Source: Anaerolineales bacterium
GTDB lineage: Bacteria > Chloroflexota > Anaerolineae > Anaerolineales > Villigracilaceae
Reading direction: 5' to 3'
DNA length: 52,616 bases
Assembly (NCBI GenBank): GCA_020847435.1
Contig: JADLBX010000061.1
Coordinates: 1-52,616 of the forward strand
Both the position numbers and the translations under genes were made by a program. Shown here one piece after another: positions 27,044-35,895 of this stretch. The notes beneath the pieces are model-generated. The model did no database searches and was not told where the DNA came from. It worked only from the letters and a program-made list of their open reading frames with translations. Every line of letters starts with the position of its first letter. The stretch's first letter is position 1.

Positions 27044-28003
27044 TTGAGATTCCCTTACTTGTTTCTAAATTTAGCAGTTACTTATTTAGTAGCAGCGTGT
27101 GGATCTAACGAAGCCGCAACCGTTGCAACACCCACTCCCATTTTATCGTTTACGCCCTCGTTTACTAAGACACCATTAGCAACTCTTACATTCAGTCCAA
27201 CCCCTGATTATGTGGCAACACAAAATTTCATTGAAACAGACAGTGTAAATGCAGTTGTTTCCACGGTTCAACCATTGACGCTTGCAGAATACTCATCACC
27301 TGATGGGAATTGGCGAGTGGAGGTTGTTCGTTATGATTGCATAAAGTATGTCAACGGGGATTACATTGGAATCATCGCCTATGAACAAATTAAACTTATC
27401 GATTTGAGAAATGGAATTACAAACACTATTGATGAGCAAAGACAAAATTGCGACGGTATAGGCGCATATGGTTTTGAAGGATTGTATTGGTCTCCAAATA
27501 ATCGTTATTTTTATTATGATGATTCCAGGGAGGGTTACGCCGAGACATGTGGCAATTATGCAACACCTACCATCTACAGGGTAGATACTGTTACTCGGGA
27601 AAAGAATACAATAGGCGGTGGCCATATTTCCCCAGATAAAACAATGCTAGCGTTGTGGCAATGGGGACAAAATGAAATCATGATTTGGGATCTTGATATG
27701 GATGAGATGGGGCGAATATCAGGCTGGACCCCAAATATGCTGAATGGTCAGATTTCATGGTCGCCTAACAGTCAAGCAATTGTGTATTTGCAAACCACAT
27801 ATGATTGCGCTCCGGATTACGGAAAAACCTATGTGATACAGTTGTCTCTTCAAGACATGTCGCAAGAGCTTTTGCTTGAGTATAATTCTCCAGGTTTTGG
27901 CTGGCTTAGTTGGGATGCTCCCAATCGAATTAGATTGAGGGATGGCGCTGGTGTTATGTGGACATATGATTTGATCAGTAAGGAACTCAAGCCCAGTCCG
28001 TAA
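27044..28003 (+). CDS. Predicted lipoprotein with beta-propeller-like repeats
   Basis: A 319-residue protein. A short signal sequence ends in the lipobox VAAC (Cys19), followed by a Thr/Pro-rich linker (about 25-60). The rest contains WD40/TolB-like strands such as 'LYWSPNNRYFYYDDS' and 'ISWSPNSQAIVYLQT', so a small beta-propeller at the cell surface is likely. The start is TTG at 27044; a later start would destroy the signal peptide. The gene is visibly richer in A+T than its neighbours and on the opposite strand, which suggests acquisition from another source. Ligand unknown. Confidence 0.75.
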   Translation: MRFPYLFLNLAVTYLVAACGSNEAATVATPTPILSFTPSFTKTPLATLTFSPTPDYVATQNFIETDSVNAVVSTVQPLTLAEYSSPDGNWRVEVVRYDCIKYVNGDYIGIIAYEQIKLIDLRNGITNTIDEQRQNCDGIGAYGFEGLYWSPNNRYFYYDDSREGYAETCGNYATPTIYRVDTVTREKNTIGGGHISPDKTMLALWQWGQNEIMIWDLDMDEMGRISGWTPNMLNGQISWSPNSQAIVYLQTTYDCAPDYGKTYVIQLSLQDMSQELLLEYNSPGFGWLSWDAPNRIRLRDGAGVMWTYDLISKELKPSP

Positions 28004-28060
28004 CTCAAATTTCCAAAGTTCTGATGCTTGTTGATAAGTCACCTCACGCGTTTTATGCTC

Positions 28061-28083
28061 CCGCAGGGTCAAAGACCCTGCGG
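28061..28083. terminator. Hairpin CCGCAGGGTC-AAA-GACCCTGCGG between convergent genes
   Basis: A perfect ten-base stem with a three-base loop between the convergent lipoprotein and flavoprotein genes. It has no T-run, so it is terminator-like by position only and may be another dispersed palindrome. Confidence 0.5.
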
Positions 28084-28142
28084 TGTAACCTGCAAAATAC
28101 GGCGGTCAGAGATCGCCTTTGAGCGAGAGTTCATAAGGGAAT

Positions 28143-30566
28143 TTAAGTGCGCAACCTCTCTCCCTTCGGATCATACAACACGGACGCAGTCACCTCCGCG
28201 ACACGCATGCCTTCAATCAACTCGACATCCACGCGCGAGCCTGCTTTTGCCAACTCAAGCGGCAGATAGGCGAGCAGGATATTTTTCCTCACGGTGTAGC
28301 CGTATCCCCCACTGCGGACGCGGGTGAGGACTTTGCCTTCGTGGTAGATCGCTTCGCCGCCGTAGATTTGGGTGAAGTCTTCGCCATCCAAAACCAGCGT
28401 GCATAATTTTGTTGCGAAGCCTTTTTGCTTCTTTTCGATCAACGCGGACTTGCCGATGAAATCGCCTTTGTCGAGATTGACACAAAAGCCCAAACCCGCT
28501 TCATAGGGAGTTTCCAACGGGGTAATGTCCGTTGTGTAGTAACGGTAGGCTTTTTCAAGGCGCATTGAGTCCAGCACTTTGTAGCCGCCGACTTCCATGT
28601 TCACCTCTTTGCCCGCTTGCATCAGCAAATCCCAGACCATTGAGGCGCGGTTGTTCGGGATGTATAACTCCCAGCCGAGTTCGCCCACGTAACTGACTCT
28701 CTGCGCCCAGACTTTGACTCCGTTAATCGTGACGAAGCGCGCCGAAAGGTAGGGAAAAGCCTCGTTGGAAACTGAATCAGACGTCACCGTGGAAAGAACC
28801 GAGCGCGACAGCGGTCCCCACAACGCGAGGCAGGCGTAATCCGTTGTGATGTCGCGCAGAGTCACGTCTTCATTCTGCTCGATGTGCATTTGAAGCCATG
28901 CCAGATCGTTTGCGATAAAACCTGAGCCCGTGACCACCCAAAATTTATTTTGCTCGAAGCGCGTCACCGTGACGTCCGCTTCGACGCCGCCGCGCGTGTT
29001 GAGAAATTGCGTGTACGTCGCGGAGCCGATGGGCTTGTCCATGTTCGTGTCGGTGACGCGTTGCAGCAACTTCAGCGCGTCGCGACCTGTCACTTCGATC
29101 TTGCCGAACGAGGTGAGATCGAACAGCGTGGCGCGCTCACGTGTGGCGCGATGCTCCTCGCCGACTCGCTCGAAATATGGCGGCTTGTTCCAGCCCCAAC
29201 TTTTTTGATCGGCGCCCGCGCGCCGCCATTTTTTATCGGGCGAGTAATACAACACGCGCTCCCATCCGAACTTTTCGCCAAAGACCGCGCCGAGTTCCTG
29301 CGTGCGATGATAAACGGGACTCACTCGATGCGGACGCGCCGCTTCATTTTCATCGTTGGGGAAACGAATGGCGTAATAATATTTGACGCTCTCGACCGTT
29401 CGCTCGGCGGCGTATTGCGGATCGGTGAAATAATTTCCGAAGCGCGTGGCGCGGAACGCGTTGACATCCATCGGCGCTTCGCCTTCGACGATCCATTCGG
29501 CGAGCAGTTTGCCCATGCCGCCCGCGCCGCCATAGCCATTGAGCGACATGCCCGCCAACATCCACATGCCGCGCGCGCTGGGGATGGGTCCGAGCATGGG
29601 CTGGCAATCGGGCGTGTACGCGCCAGGGTGACACGTGATGTCAATGATGCCCGCGTCTTTCAAAAACGGGATGCGGCGAATCGCTCCCTCCAGCAACATT
29701 TCAAAACGCTGATACGAATGCGGCACGGTCGCGTTGCCGTGTTCCCATGGCGCGCCGTCAATCCAACGCGCGGGCGGGTTGGGTTCGTAGCCGCCGATCA
29801 CGAGTCCGCCCTGCTCTTCGCGCATGTACACCAAATTATCGGGATCGCGCAAACACGGCGTGTTCTTCGGAAATTCATGTCCAGCGACCGCTTTCAACGT
29901 GATGTGTTGATGATCCACTGGAGTCGTCGGCAACGGCGTCCCAACCATCGCGGCGATGCGCGGCGCCCACATCCCCGCCGCGTTGACGACCAGATTCGTT
30001 TTGATTTTTCCTTTATCGGTGACGACCGCCTGGATTTCGCCGCGCGGCGACAGTTCGATTCCCGTGACGCGTGTGTGCGTGTTCACCTCCACGCCCAACT
30101 CTTTGACGATACGCGCCAAGCCCGTCGTCGTGTCGTACGGCGAAAGATGACCATCGCGCGGCAGATAGATCGCCCCATACAAATCTTTGTCCGTGATCTG
30201 CGGCATGATGCGGACCGCTTCGGCTGGGGAGATGATTTCCACCTCCATGCCGATCGCCCGCGCTCGACTCACGCTTCTTTCCAACTCTTTGAGCTGTTCC
30301 GCGCTAGACGCGACTCTCAAACTCCCGACGTGGTTGAAAAACCCGAGTTCGCTCCACAACTCGATGGAATATTTGCGGAACGACATCATCGTCTTGGACG
30401 TGGCGAACTGCGTCACCACCCCCGCCGCATGAGACGACTCTCCGCTGGCGATATCGCCTTTTTCGAGCAGGACAATATCTTTCTTCCCCAATTTATGCAA
30501 ATGATAGGCGACGCTCGCCCCATATATTCCGCCGCCGATGATGACGATTTCTGCTTGGTTTTTCAT
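28143..30566 (-). CDS. FAD-dependent dimethylglycine/sarcosine dehydrogenase-like protein with GcvT domain
   Basis: An 807-residue fusion. The N-terminal half (to about 370) is a DAO-type flavoprotein: the dinucleotide motif 'IIGGGIYGASVAYHL' and 'SGESSHAAG', where the His matches the covalent FAD site of dimethylglycine dehydrogenases. A linking domain (about 375-430) is followed by GcvT-like folate-binding and C-terminal domains (about 430-800, with 'TYTQFLNTRGGVEADVTVT' and 'GELGWELYI'). Family members oxidatively demethylate methylated glycines and pass the carbon to tetrahydrofolate. ATG 30566 is preferred over GTG 30572 because AAAAGG lies upstream. With the MttB-family gene it suggests betaine degradation. 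Confidence 0.9.
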   Translation of the reverse strand: MKNQAEIVIIGGGIYGASVAYHLHKLGKKDIVLLEKGDIASGESSHAAGVVTQFATSKTMMSFRKYSIELWSELGFFNHVGSLRVASSAEQLKELERSVSRARAIGMEVEIISPAEAVRIMPQITDKDLYGAIYLPRDGHLSPYDTTTGLARIVKELGVEVNTHTRVTGIELSPRGEIQAVVTDKGKIKTNLVVNAAGMWAPRIAAMVGTPLPTTPVDHQHITLKAVAGHEFPKNTPCLRDPDNLVYMREEQGGLVIGGYEPNPPARWIDGAPWEHGNATVPHSYQRFEMLLEGAIRRIPFLKDAGIIDITCHPGAYTPDCQPMLGPIPSARGMWMLAGMSLNGYGGAGGMGKLLAEWIVEGEAPMDVNAFRATRFGNYFTDPQYAAERTVESVKYYYAIRFPNDENEAARPHRVSPVYHRTQELGAVFGEKFGWERVLYYSPDKKWRRAGADQKSWGWNKPPYFERVGEEHRATRERATLFDLTSFGKIEVTGRDALKLLQRVTDTNMDKPIGSATYTQFLNTRGGVEADVTVTRFEQNKFWVVTGSGFIANDLAWLQMHIEQNEDVTLRDITTDYACLALWGPLSRSVLSTVTSDSVSNEAFPYLSARFVTINGVKVWAQRVSYVGELGWELYIPNNRASMVWDLLMQAGKEVNMEVGGYKVLDSMRLEKAYRYYTTDITPLETPYEAGLGFCVNLDKGDFIGKSALIEKKQKGFATKLCTLVLDGEDFTQIYGGEAIYHEGKVLTRVRSGGYGYTVRKNILLAYLPLELAKAGSRVDVELIEGMRVAEVTASVLYDPKGERLRT

Positions 30567-30585
30567 TTTCACCTTTTCATATAAA

Positions 30586-30777
30586 CTCGGTGGTCGAGTA
30601 GTTCCGCCGCGCTGAGCGGAGCGACAGCGGAGACGAAGCGCAGGCGGAACGTATCCGCTGGGTTGAGCTTGTCGAAACCGAGACCACAGGTTTTCAAGAG
30701 TACTTTTGTAACAAGGATTACTTTATAGCACGGTGGTCTCGATACGCTCGCAACAACCGCTCGCTACTCGACCACCG
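30586..30777. repeat. Large palindromic element, 'ctcggtggtcgagtag ... ctactcgaccaccg' (copy 2)
   Basis: The ends are inverted over at least 16 bases (ctcggtggtcgagtag against ctactcgaccaccg). Inner parts include 'gttccgc...gcggaac' and a reverse-oriented core like that of 24096-24238. It fills the gap between the flavoprotein and kinase genes. Confidence 0.8.
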
Positions 30778-30786
30778 ATTATTCAT

Positions 30787-31686
30787 TTAACTCTGCACAT
30801 CCCTCACCCATTCCTCAAACTCCTCCGAATCCATCTTCTCCACCGCGCGACCCCAACGCTCGATTGCCCAGCCCCAGAAGTCGAAATCAATCGTGGATAT
30901 TTTCGCTTGAATCGCCGCCCACAAGCCCCAGCCCACATCGGACATGATCATGTTGAGTTTCATGCGGGCGATCATGGACTGAGATGCTTCTCTGAAATAT
31001 GCGGTGCAGACTTCTTCGATCTGAGAATCAGAGAATTGCATCTCTTGACAAGTGTTTCCCAGTTCAAATGTCGGGTCGTTGTTGCCGCTGTATTCGTAGT
31101 CAATCAGCCAGAGTTGATTACCGTCGTCAATGTAATTTTCGGCGAGGAGATCGTTGTTACAGGGAACGGTCGCAAGCGGTTTGACATTCATCGCTTGCTC
31201 GATACGCTGGACTGTCGGCATGCGGTCGAGGTAGCCGTCTGGGATTTTGATGGCGCGGTCGCGGCAGAGGCTGAGATAATACTCCGTGAGGCGGAACATG
31301 TTGAAGTCCAGCAAGAAGCGTGGAGCGGCGTGGAGTCGCTTGATGGCGTGAGCCATGCGCGTCGGCATCCCCGCCGCGTTGAGCGAATCCTTCGACATGG
31401 TTATCCCGTTGAGAAATTCCAGAACCATCACGTTGTATTCGGGCAAGTGATAAAAAATTTTCGGCGCGACACCCGCCTCGGATGCGGCTTTCGTGTTGTG
31501 ATATTCATTATTGCGGTCAATCGCGAGGAGTTCGGTACTCTCCCCCGGCACGCGGACAAAATACGGCAACCCATCCACTTCCACTTTGAAATTGGAGTTG
31601 GTCAGTCCGCCCGACAACGGAGTAATCGAATTTTGTTTGTCTTTCCAATCGGGGATTTTAGTTACGACTTCGTCAATGATCTCCAT
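30787..31686 (-). CDS. Choline/ethanolamine kinase-like phosphotransferase (APH fold)
   Basis: A 299-residue protein of the APH/choline kinase family, which phosphorylates small hydroxyl compounds with ATP. It has 'LSGGLTNSNFKVEVDG' as nucleotide-binding loop, 'NNDLLAENYI' as catalytic loop, and 'LWLIDYEYSGNNDPTFELG' with the metal-binding Asp. The loop reads NND where most members have HND; the catalytic Asp is retained. The start has GAGG seven bases upstream. It lies downstream of the ABC importer behind a hairpin. Choline as substrate fits the context but is inferred. Confidence 0.83.
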   Translation of the reverse strand: MEIIDEVVTKIPDWKDKQNSITPLSGGLTNSNFKVEVDGLPYFVRVPGESTELLAIDRNNEYHNTKAASEAGVAPKIFYHLPEYNVMVLEFLNGITMSKDSLNAAGMPTRMAHAIKRLHAAPRFLLDFNMFRLTEYYLSLCRDRAIKIPDGYLDRMPTVQRIEQAMNVKPLATVPCNNDLLAENYIDDGNQLWLIDYEYSGNNDPTFELGNTCQEMQFSDSQIEEVCTAYFREASQSMIARMKLNMIMSDVGWGLWAAIQAKISTIDFDFWGWAIERWGRAVEKMDSEEFEEWVRDVQS

Positions 31687-31706
31687 GTGTCTGCCTCAGA
31701 AAATGG

Positions 31707-31740
31707 AAACAGGTAAACACATCCACTTGTTTACCTGTTT
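31707..31740 (-). terminator. Hairpin terminator after the ABC importer operon
   Basis: AAACAGGTAAACA (31707-31719), eight-base loop, perfect complement 31728-31740. On the minus strand the stem ends TGTTTACCTGTTT followed by CCATTTTC. It lies between the importer ATPase and the kinase. Confidence 0.65.
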
Positions 31741-31763
31741 ACTGTGTGCGTGTTTACGATCTT

Positions 31764-32822
31764 TTACAGCACCAGCACCGCTTCTTTCGAACACATCACT
31801 TTTTCTTTCGCGCCGATGGCGGGGAGCTCGAGAAACGGATTGTTGAATGTGTCCATGTTAAATTTCGTGCTGCCGATAGAAATCTGAATGCGGACGACCG
31901 AACCAAGGAAGGTGATGTTCTCGATGGTAGATTCGACGACGTTATCTTTCAGCGGCTCGACGGCGAAACTGAAACGCTCGGGTCGAACGGATATTTTGAC
32001 CTGCTCGCCTTTCCTTCGATTCTTCATCCCCTCGTCGGCGGTCTTGAAGTGAACGCCGTCCATGGCAAGGATTCCGTTCGCGGGGTCAACCACTTCGGCG
32101 TCGGCGTTGTTCAACGAGCCGACAAAGTTCGCGACGAATTGCGTCTTCGGGAAGTTATAGATCTCGAACGGCGTGCCAACCTGTTCCATCTCACCGACAT
32201 TCATCACAACGATGCGATCCGAAATGGAAAGCGCTTCCTCCTGATCGTGCGTCACGAAGATGGCGGTGATACCGAGGCGCTTTTGAATGGCGCGTATTTC
32301 GGCGCGCAACGAGACGCGGATCTTCGCATCCAACGCGGACAGCGGTTCGTCGAGCAGGAGCACATCGGGGCGGATGGCAAGCGCGCGCGCTAGTGAGACG
32401 CGTTGTTGCTGTCCGCCGGAGAGTTGATACGGATATTTATGCGCGTGTTTTTCGAGGTTAATCAGGCTGATCATTTCATTGACGCGTTCCTTGGCTTCCT
32501 CGGAAGGCATCTTGCGAACCTTGAGACCAAAGCCGATGTTTTGGGCGACCGTCATGTTCGGGAAAAGAGCGTATGCCTGAAAGATCATGCCGACATTGCG
32601 CTGGTTGGGCGCTTTGTCGGTTATATCCACGCCGTCCAACTTAATCGTTCCGGAGGTGGGAACCTCGAACCCCGCCACCATACGCAGGGTGGTGGTCTTG
32701 CCGCACCCGGACGGACCGAGGAAGGAGACGAACTCTCCTTTTTCCATTTCTAGGTTGAAGCTGTCCACGACAACCGTATCGCCAAATTGTTTCGTTACGT
32801 TCGTAAGGGATAAATACGACAT
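31764..32822 (-). CDS. ABC transporter ATP-binding protein (PotA/FbpC-like)
   Basis: ATPase subunit of a binding-protein-dependent importer, 352 residues. Walker A is GPSGCGKTT, the signature is LSGGQQQRVSLARAL, Walker B is DVLLLDEPLSALD, and the switch His is in 'FVTHDQEEAL'. A C-terminal TOBE-like domain (about 265-350) is present. ATG 32822 is chosen since GGAG lies upstream; a TTG in frame at 32834 is less likely. It follows the second permease gene by 23 bp. Confidence 0.95.
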   Translation of the reverse strand: MSYLSLTNVTKQFGDTVVVDSFNLEMEKGEFVSFLGPSGCGKTTTLRMVAGFEVPTSGTIKLDGVDITDKAPNQRNVGMIFQAYALFPNMTVAQNIGFGLKVRKMPSEEAKERVNEMISLINLEKHAHKYPYQLSGGQQQRVSLARALAIRPDVLLLDEPLSALDAKIRVSLRAEIRAIQKRLGITAIFVTHDQEEALSISDRIVVMNVGEMEQVGTPFEIYNFPKTQFVANFVGSLNNADAEVVDPANGILAMDGVHFKTADEGMKNRRKGEQVKISVRPERFSFAVEPLKDNVVESTIENITFLGSVVRIQISIGSTKFNMDTFNNPFLELPAIGAKEKVMCSKEAVLVL

Positions 32823-32845
32823 TCGATTCTCCAATCAACAATCCA

Positions 32846-33676
32846 TCAATGCGCGCCTGCGGCTTGTCCCTGCCCGCCGGTGAATAACTGGATCAGCCCC
32901 ATCGCCAGCCACGTCAACAGGAAGGTGACAAACGATAACGCCGCGGGTTCATAGGCGCGGTGTTGCCCGATGAGAAACAAGTACGGACCAAAGGCGTCCA
33001 CGCCTAAGAATGAGGCGAGGGTCACTTCCCCAACCACAATGGCAAAGGTCAACAGCGCGCCGCTCAACAATGCCGAGCGGATGTTCGGGAGGATGATGCG
33101 GGCGATGATGGTGAACCAGCTTGCCCCGAGGCTTTGAGCGGCTTCGGTCAAAGTGCGGATGTCCACCGTGCGCATCCCGGTATCCACAGAGCGATACATA
33201 TACGGCATGGCAAGCACGGTGTAGCCCGCCACGATCAAAATATTGGTCCCCATTTTGAAATTGGTCAGCGGCGGCATCAATTCGATTTCCGTAAAAGGCA
33301 CATCCAGCGACGAACTGTAAATGCGGATCAAGCCAAAGACCAGGATGATCGCCGGGACGACGAACGGCATCAACGTAATGAATTCCACTAAGCGCCGCGC
33401 TTCGGGCAGGCGGAGGCGAATCCAATATGCGGTCGGGACGATCAGGATGACGCTGACCACGATCGTGGCGACCGCCAGCGCGTTCGAGTAGAGGAAGGTC
33501 TCCCAGAAGTCGTTGTCCTCAAACGCCCGCTGATATGCCTTCAACGGCAGTTCGGGATCCCAACTCAGCGAGAACTCGAGCGTCGCAATGAGAGGCAGGA
33601 CGAAATACAGCGCGCCGATGATCAACCACAACCAGCTCAAGAACGGAAACTTACGGAGGCGGCGCCAAAAACTCAT
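32846..33676 (-). CDS. ABC transporter permease (PotC-like)
   Basis: Inner-membrane permease with about six helices, 276 residues. It carries the ATPase-contact loop 'LTEAAQSLGASWFTIIARII', the EAA motif of importer permeases. The ATG at 33676 overlaps the stop of the first permease by four bases (ATGA), with AGGTGG upstream; a GTG nine bases earlier is an alternative. Confidence 0.93.
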   Translation of the reverse strand: MSFWRRLRKFPFLSWLWLIIGALYFVLPLIATLEFSLSWDPELPLKAYQRAFEDNDFWETFLYSNALAVATIVVSVILIVPTAYWIRLRLPEARRLVEFITLMPFVVPAIILVFGLIRIYSSSLDVPFTEIELMPPLTNFKMGTNILIVAGYTVLAMPYMYRSVDTGMRTVDIRTLTEAAQSLGASWFTIIARIILPNIRSALLSGALLTFAIVVGEVTLASFLGVDAFGPYLFLIGQHRAYEPAALSFVTFLLTWLAMGLIQLFTGGQGQAAGAH

Positions 33677-34563
33677 CTCAGCCACCTTTCAGTTTTCGCC
33701 TGAAGCCAGGAGTAACCCGCCAGCGAGATCGCCATGATAACGACCATGCCGATCGCCATGGCATACCCCAGACCCGGGTTGTACAAAACGTCGCCGCGGA
33801 TTTGCGCGCCGATCTGGATCGTGACGATGCCAATCCGCCCACCGGTCAACGCATAGGCGGTGGCGTACGCGCCGAACGCGTTCCCGAACAGGAGGATCAT
33901 CGCTCCGAGGATGGATGGCAACAGCACCGGAAACGCGACGCGCAACCAATACTGGGCAGTGGTCGCGCCAAGGTTTTCCGCCGCCTCGCGCCATTCACGC
34001 TTTAACCCGTCCAACGCGGGCGCCATGATCAGCACCATCAATGGAAATTGAAAATACATGTATACCAGGCTCAAGCCTGCAAAACTATACAAGTTGAACC
34101 CGTGGTCGTAAATGTTGAGACCGAAATAGTCCCTGAGAATATGCGTGATAAACCCCTGACGCCCGATCGTCGCGACGAACGCAAACGCCAATGGTACGCC
34201 GGCAAAATTAGAAGCGACGCCGGAGAAGGTGATCAAAACCGAACGCAGGGAGCGCGGCAAGCCCCCAACGGTTACCGCATACGCCATCAAAAACCCCAGA
34301 ATGCCGCCGCCCAGCGCCGTCACCGCGCTGATCTGAATGCTCAACTTATATGCGTTGACGATAAAAGGTTCGGAGAACAACTGAATGATGTTATTCAGCG
34401 TGAAATTGCCATCCGGGTCGGTGAAACTTGCGGTGAATAAACGCAACGAGGGCAGGAAAAGAAAAAGGACGGCAAACAACAGGAACGGAGCAATCCCAAG
34501 CCACGTCCGCCAATTTGCCGCGGTCCCATCATTCTTTTTTAGAGTCAAAGCAGTCTGTGCCAT
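33673..34563 (-). CDS. ABC transporter permease (PotB-like)
   Basis: A 296-residue permease with about six membrane helices and an EAA-like loop 'WREAAENLGATTAQYWLRVA'. It pairs with the overlapping second permease to form the channel. It is separated from the binding-protein gene by a hairpin (34595-34624), which could lower its expression relative to the binding protein. Confidence 0.93.
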   Translation of the reverse strand: MAQTALTLKKNDGTAANWRTWLGIAPFLLFAVLFLFLPSLRLFTASFTDPDGNFTLNNIIQLFSEPFIVNAYKLSIQISAVTALGGGILGFLMAYAVTVGGLPRSLRSVLITFSGVASNFAGVPLAFAFVATIGRQGFITHILRDYFGLNIYDHGFNLYSFAGLSLVYMYFQFPLMVLIMAPALDGLKREWREAAENLGATTAQYWLRVAFPVLLPSILGAMILLFGNAFGAYATAYALTGGRIGIVTIQIGAQIRGDVLYNPGLGYAMAIGMVVIMAISLAGYSWLQAKTERWLR

Positions 34564-34594
34564 TGATGCAACTCCTCAGCCAAGCCTTGCTATG

Positions 34595-34624
34595 GCGAGA
34601 CCCCGCCCAAAGGCAGGGTCTCGC
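34595..34624 (-). terminator. Intra-operon hairpin after the binding-protein gene
   Basis: GCGAGACCCCGCC (34595-34607), loop CAAA, GGCAGGGTCTCGC (34612-34624), with one mismatch. It lies 20 bp after the binding-protein stop. Such hairpins in ABC operons commonly favour higher levels of the binding protein. Confidence 0.6.
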
Positions 34625-34644
34625 TTAGTGCCTACATTCTGTTG

Positions 34645-35790
34645 TTACGGGGCGGCTTTCACATCCGCGCCGACTGTGGAATCCCAGCTCGTGGTAATCA
34701 ACTCTTTCGCCGTGTTCAACTGGGCGAGGGAGGGGAACACTGCGCCGCTAACATCGGGCAGTTTTGCAAGCAAATCGGCGGGGATCACGCCGCGGGCGCG
34801 CATATCCGCTTCGCGGATCGGGTGGCAGTAACCCTTCATCCAGAGAGTCTGACCTTCATCCGAATACAGGTATTCCATCCACAACTTGGCGGCATTGGGG
34901 TGCGGCGCATACGCGCTGATCGCCTGGACATACACACCAGCGAAACGGCCAGTGGCTGGCACAACGACAGTGGCTTTCGGATTGCCCTCGAACGAATCGA
35001 CGGCGGCGAGGGCGTTATAGTCCCACGTGATGCGCACGGGGATTTCACCGGTCGCGACCAAGCCGTTGTTGGCGATCAAAGGAATCAAGTTCCCGGCCGA
35101 ATTCAGCTTGGCGAAGTAATCCAAGCCTGGTTTGGCGTCATCGAGCGAGCCGCCATTGGCAAGCGCAGCCGCAAAGACAGATTGGATCGCCTGATTCGAA
35201 GTGCGCGGATCACCGGAGAGCGCAATCTGTCCCTTATACTTCGGGTCGAGCAAGTCAGCCCAATCTTGCGGGACATCCGGCTGAACGTCGGTGTTCACGA
35301 GGAACGCGAGCACGCCGTAGTAATCGCCATACCAGTAACCGTCTGCATCCTTCGCTTCGGCGGGAATGCTGTCCCAGGTCGAAACCTTGTACGGTTGGAT
35401 CAAGCCTTCCGCCTTCGAGGAATCGCCAAACGAGAAACCGACGTCAATCACATCCGGCGCCTGCGGACCTTTATTGTCCTTATTGGCTTTGATCGCTTCG
35501 ACCTCGTCCGCCGAACCGGCATCCGGGTTCAACTCGTTGACTTCGAGTCCGTACTTCGCCTTGAACGACTCGATCACCTCGCCGTAATTGCACCAGTCGT
35601 GCGGCAACGCGATGGTGGTCAACGTGCCTTCGGCTTTCGCGGCGGCGACCAGGTCCGCCATCGGGTCGGTGACGGGGGCTTCCGTCGCGGCGGGCGGCGC
35701 CTCGGTGGCGGCAGGCGCGCACGCCGCCAGCGCCATGCTCGCCAAAAGCAATAGCGAGAACAGCTTGAACAAACTCTTTCTAGATTTCAT
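34645..35790 (-). CDS. ABC transporter substrate-binding lipoprotein (PotD/AfuA-like)
   Basis: A 381-residue extracellular binding protein. The signal peptide is basic (MKSRKSLFKLF) and ends in lipobox LAAC, followed by an Ala/Pro/Thr linker. The mature part has the type II binding-protein fold ('LTTIALPHDWCNYGEVIESF', 'KYKGQIALSGDPRTSNQAI'). ATG 35790 is chosen for AAGGAGAGA directly upstream; the longer frame to 35847 adds a non-signal leader. Related families bind polyamines, ferric iron, thiamine or aminophosphonates; the ligand here is open. Confidence 0.92.
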   Translation of the reverse strand: MKSRKSLFKLFSLLLLASMALAACAPAATEAPPAATEAPVTDPMADLVAAAKAEGTLTTIALPHDWCNYGEVIESFKAKYGLEVNELNPDAGSADEVEAIKANKDNKGPQAPDVIDVGFSFGDSSKAEGLIQPYKVSTWDSIPAEAKDADGYWYGDYYGVLAFLVNTDVQPDVPQDWADLLDPKYKGQIALSGDPRTSNQAIQSVFAAALANGGSLDDAKPGLDYFAKLNSAGNLIPLIANNGLVATGEIPVRITWDYNALAAVDSFEGNPKATVVVPATGRFAGVYVQAISAYAPHPNAAKLWMEYLYSDEGQTLWMKGYCHPIREADMRARGVIPADLLAKLPDVSGAVFPSLAQLNTAKELITTSWDSTVGADVKAAP

Positions 35791-35816
35791 TCTCTCTCCT
35801 TGGGTTAATATACTTG

Positions 35817-35852
35817 TGGAGGGCAACGCGCCCTCCATCCATATCAATTATA
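35817..35852 (-). promoter_or_regulatory. Promoter -10 and leader hairpin of the ABC importer operon
   Basis: On the minus strand a perfect TATAAT (35847-35852) precedes a leader containing TGGAGGGC-AACGC-GCCCTCCA (35817-35837), an eight-base stem. The hairpin ends about 20 bp before the Shine-Dalgarno sequence. The -35 is weak. The leader is too short for a known riboswitch. Confidence 0.5.
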
Positions 35853-35895
35853 AGCCGGACATTCCAAACAGGGTTACTCATTTGTAAAGACCAAT

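Noticed and set aside
28950..30584. A 544-residue plus-strand open frame opposite the flavoprotein
   Set aside because: It is antisense to a well-conserved gene, rich in Arg/His as expected of a codon-bias shadow, with no recognisable domain.
35817..35852. Riboswitch ahead of the ABC importer
   Set aside because: The leader is only about 50 bases with a single simple hairpin; no known aptamer core is visible.
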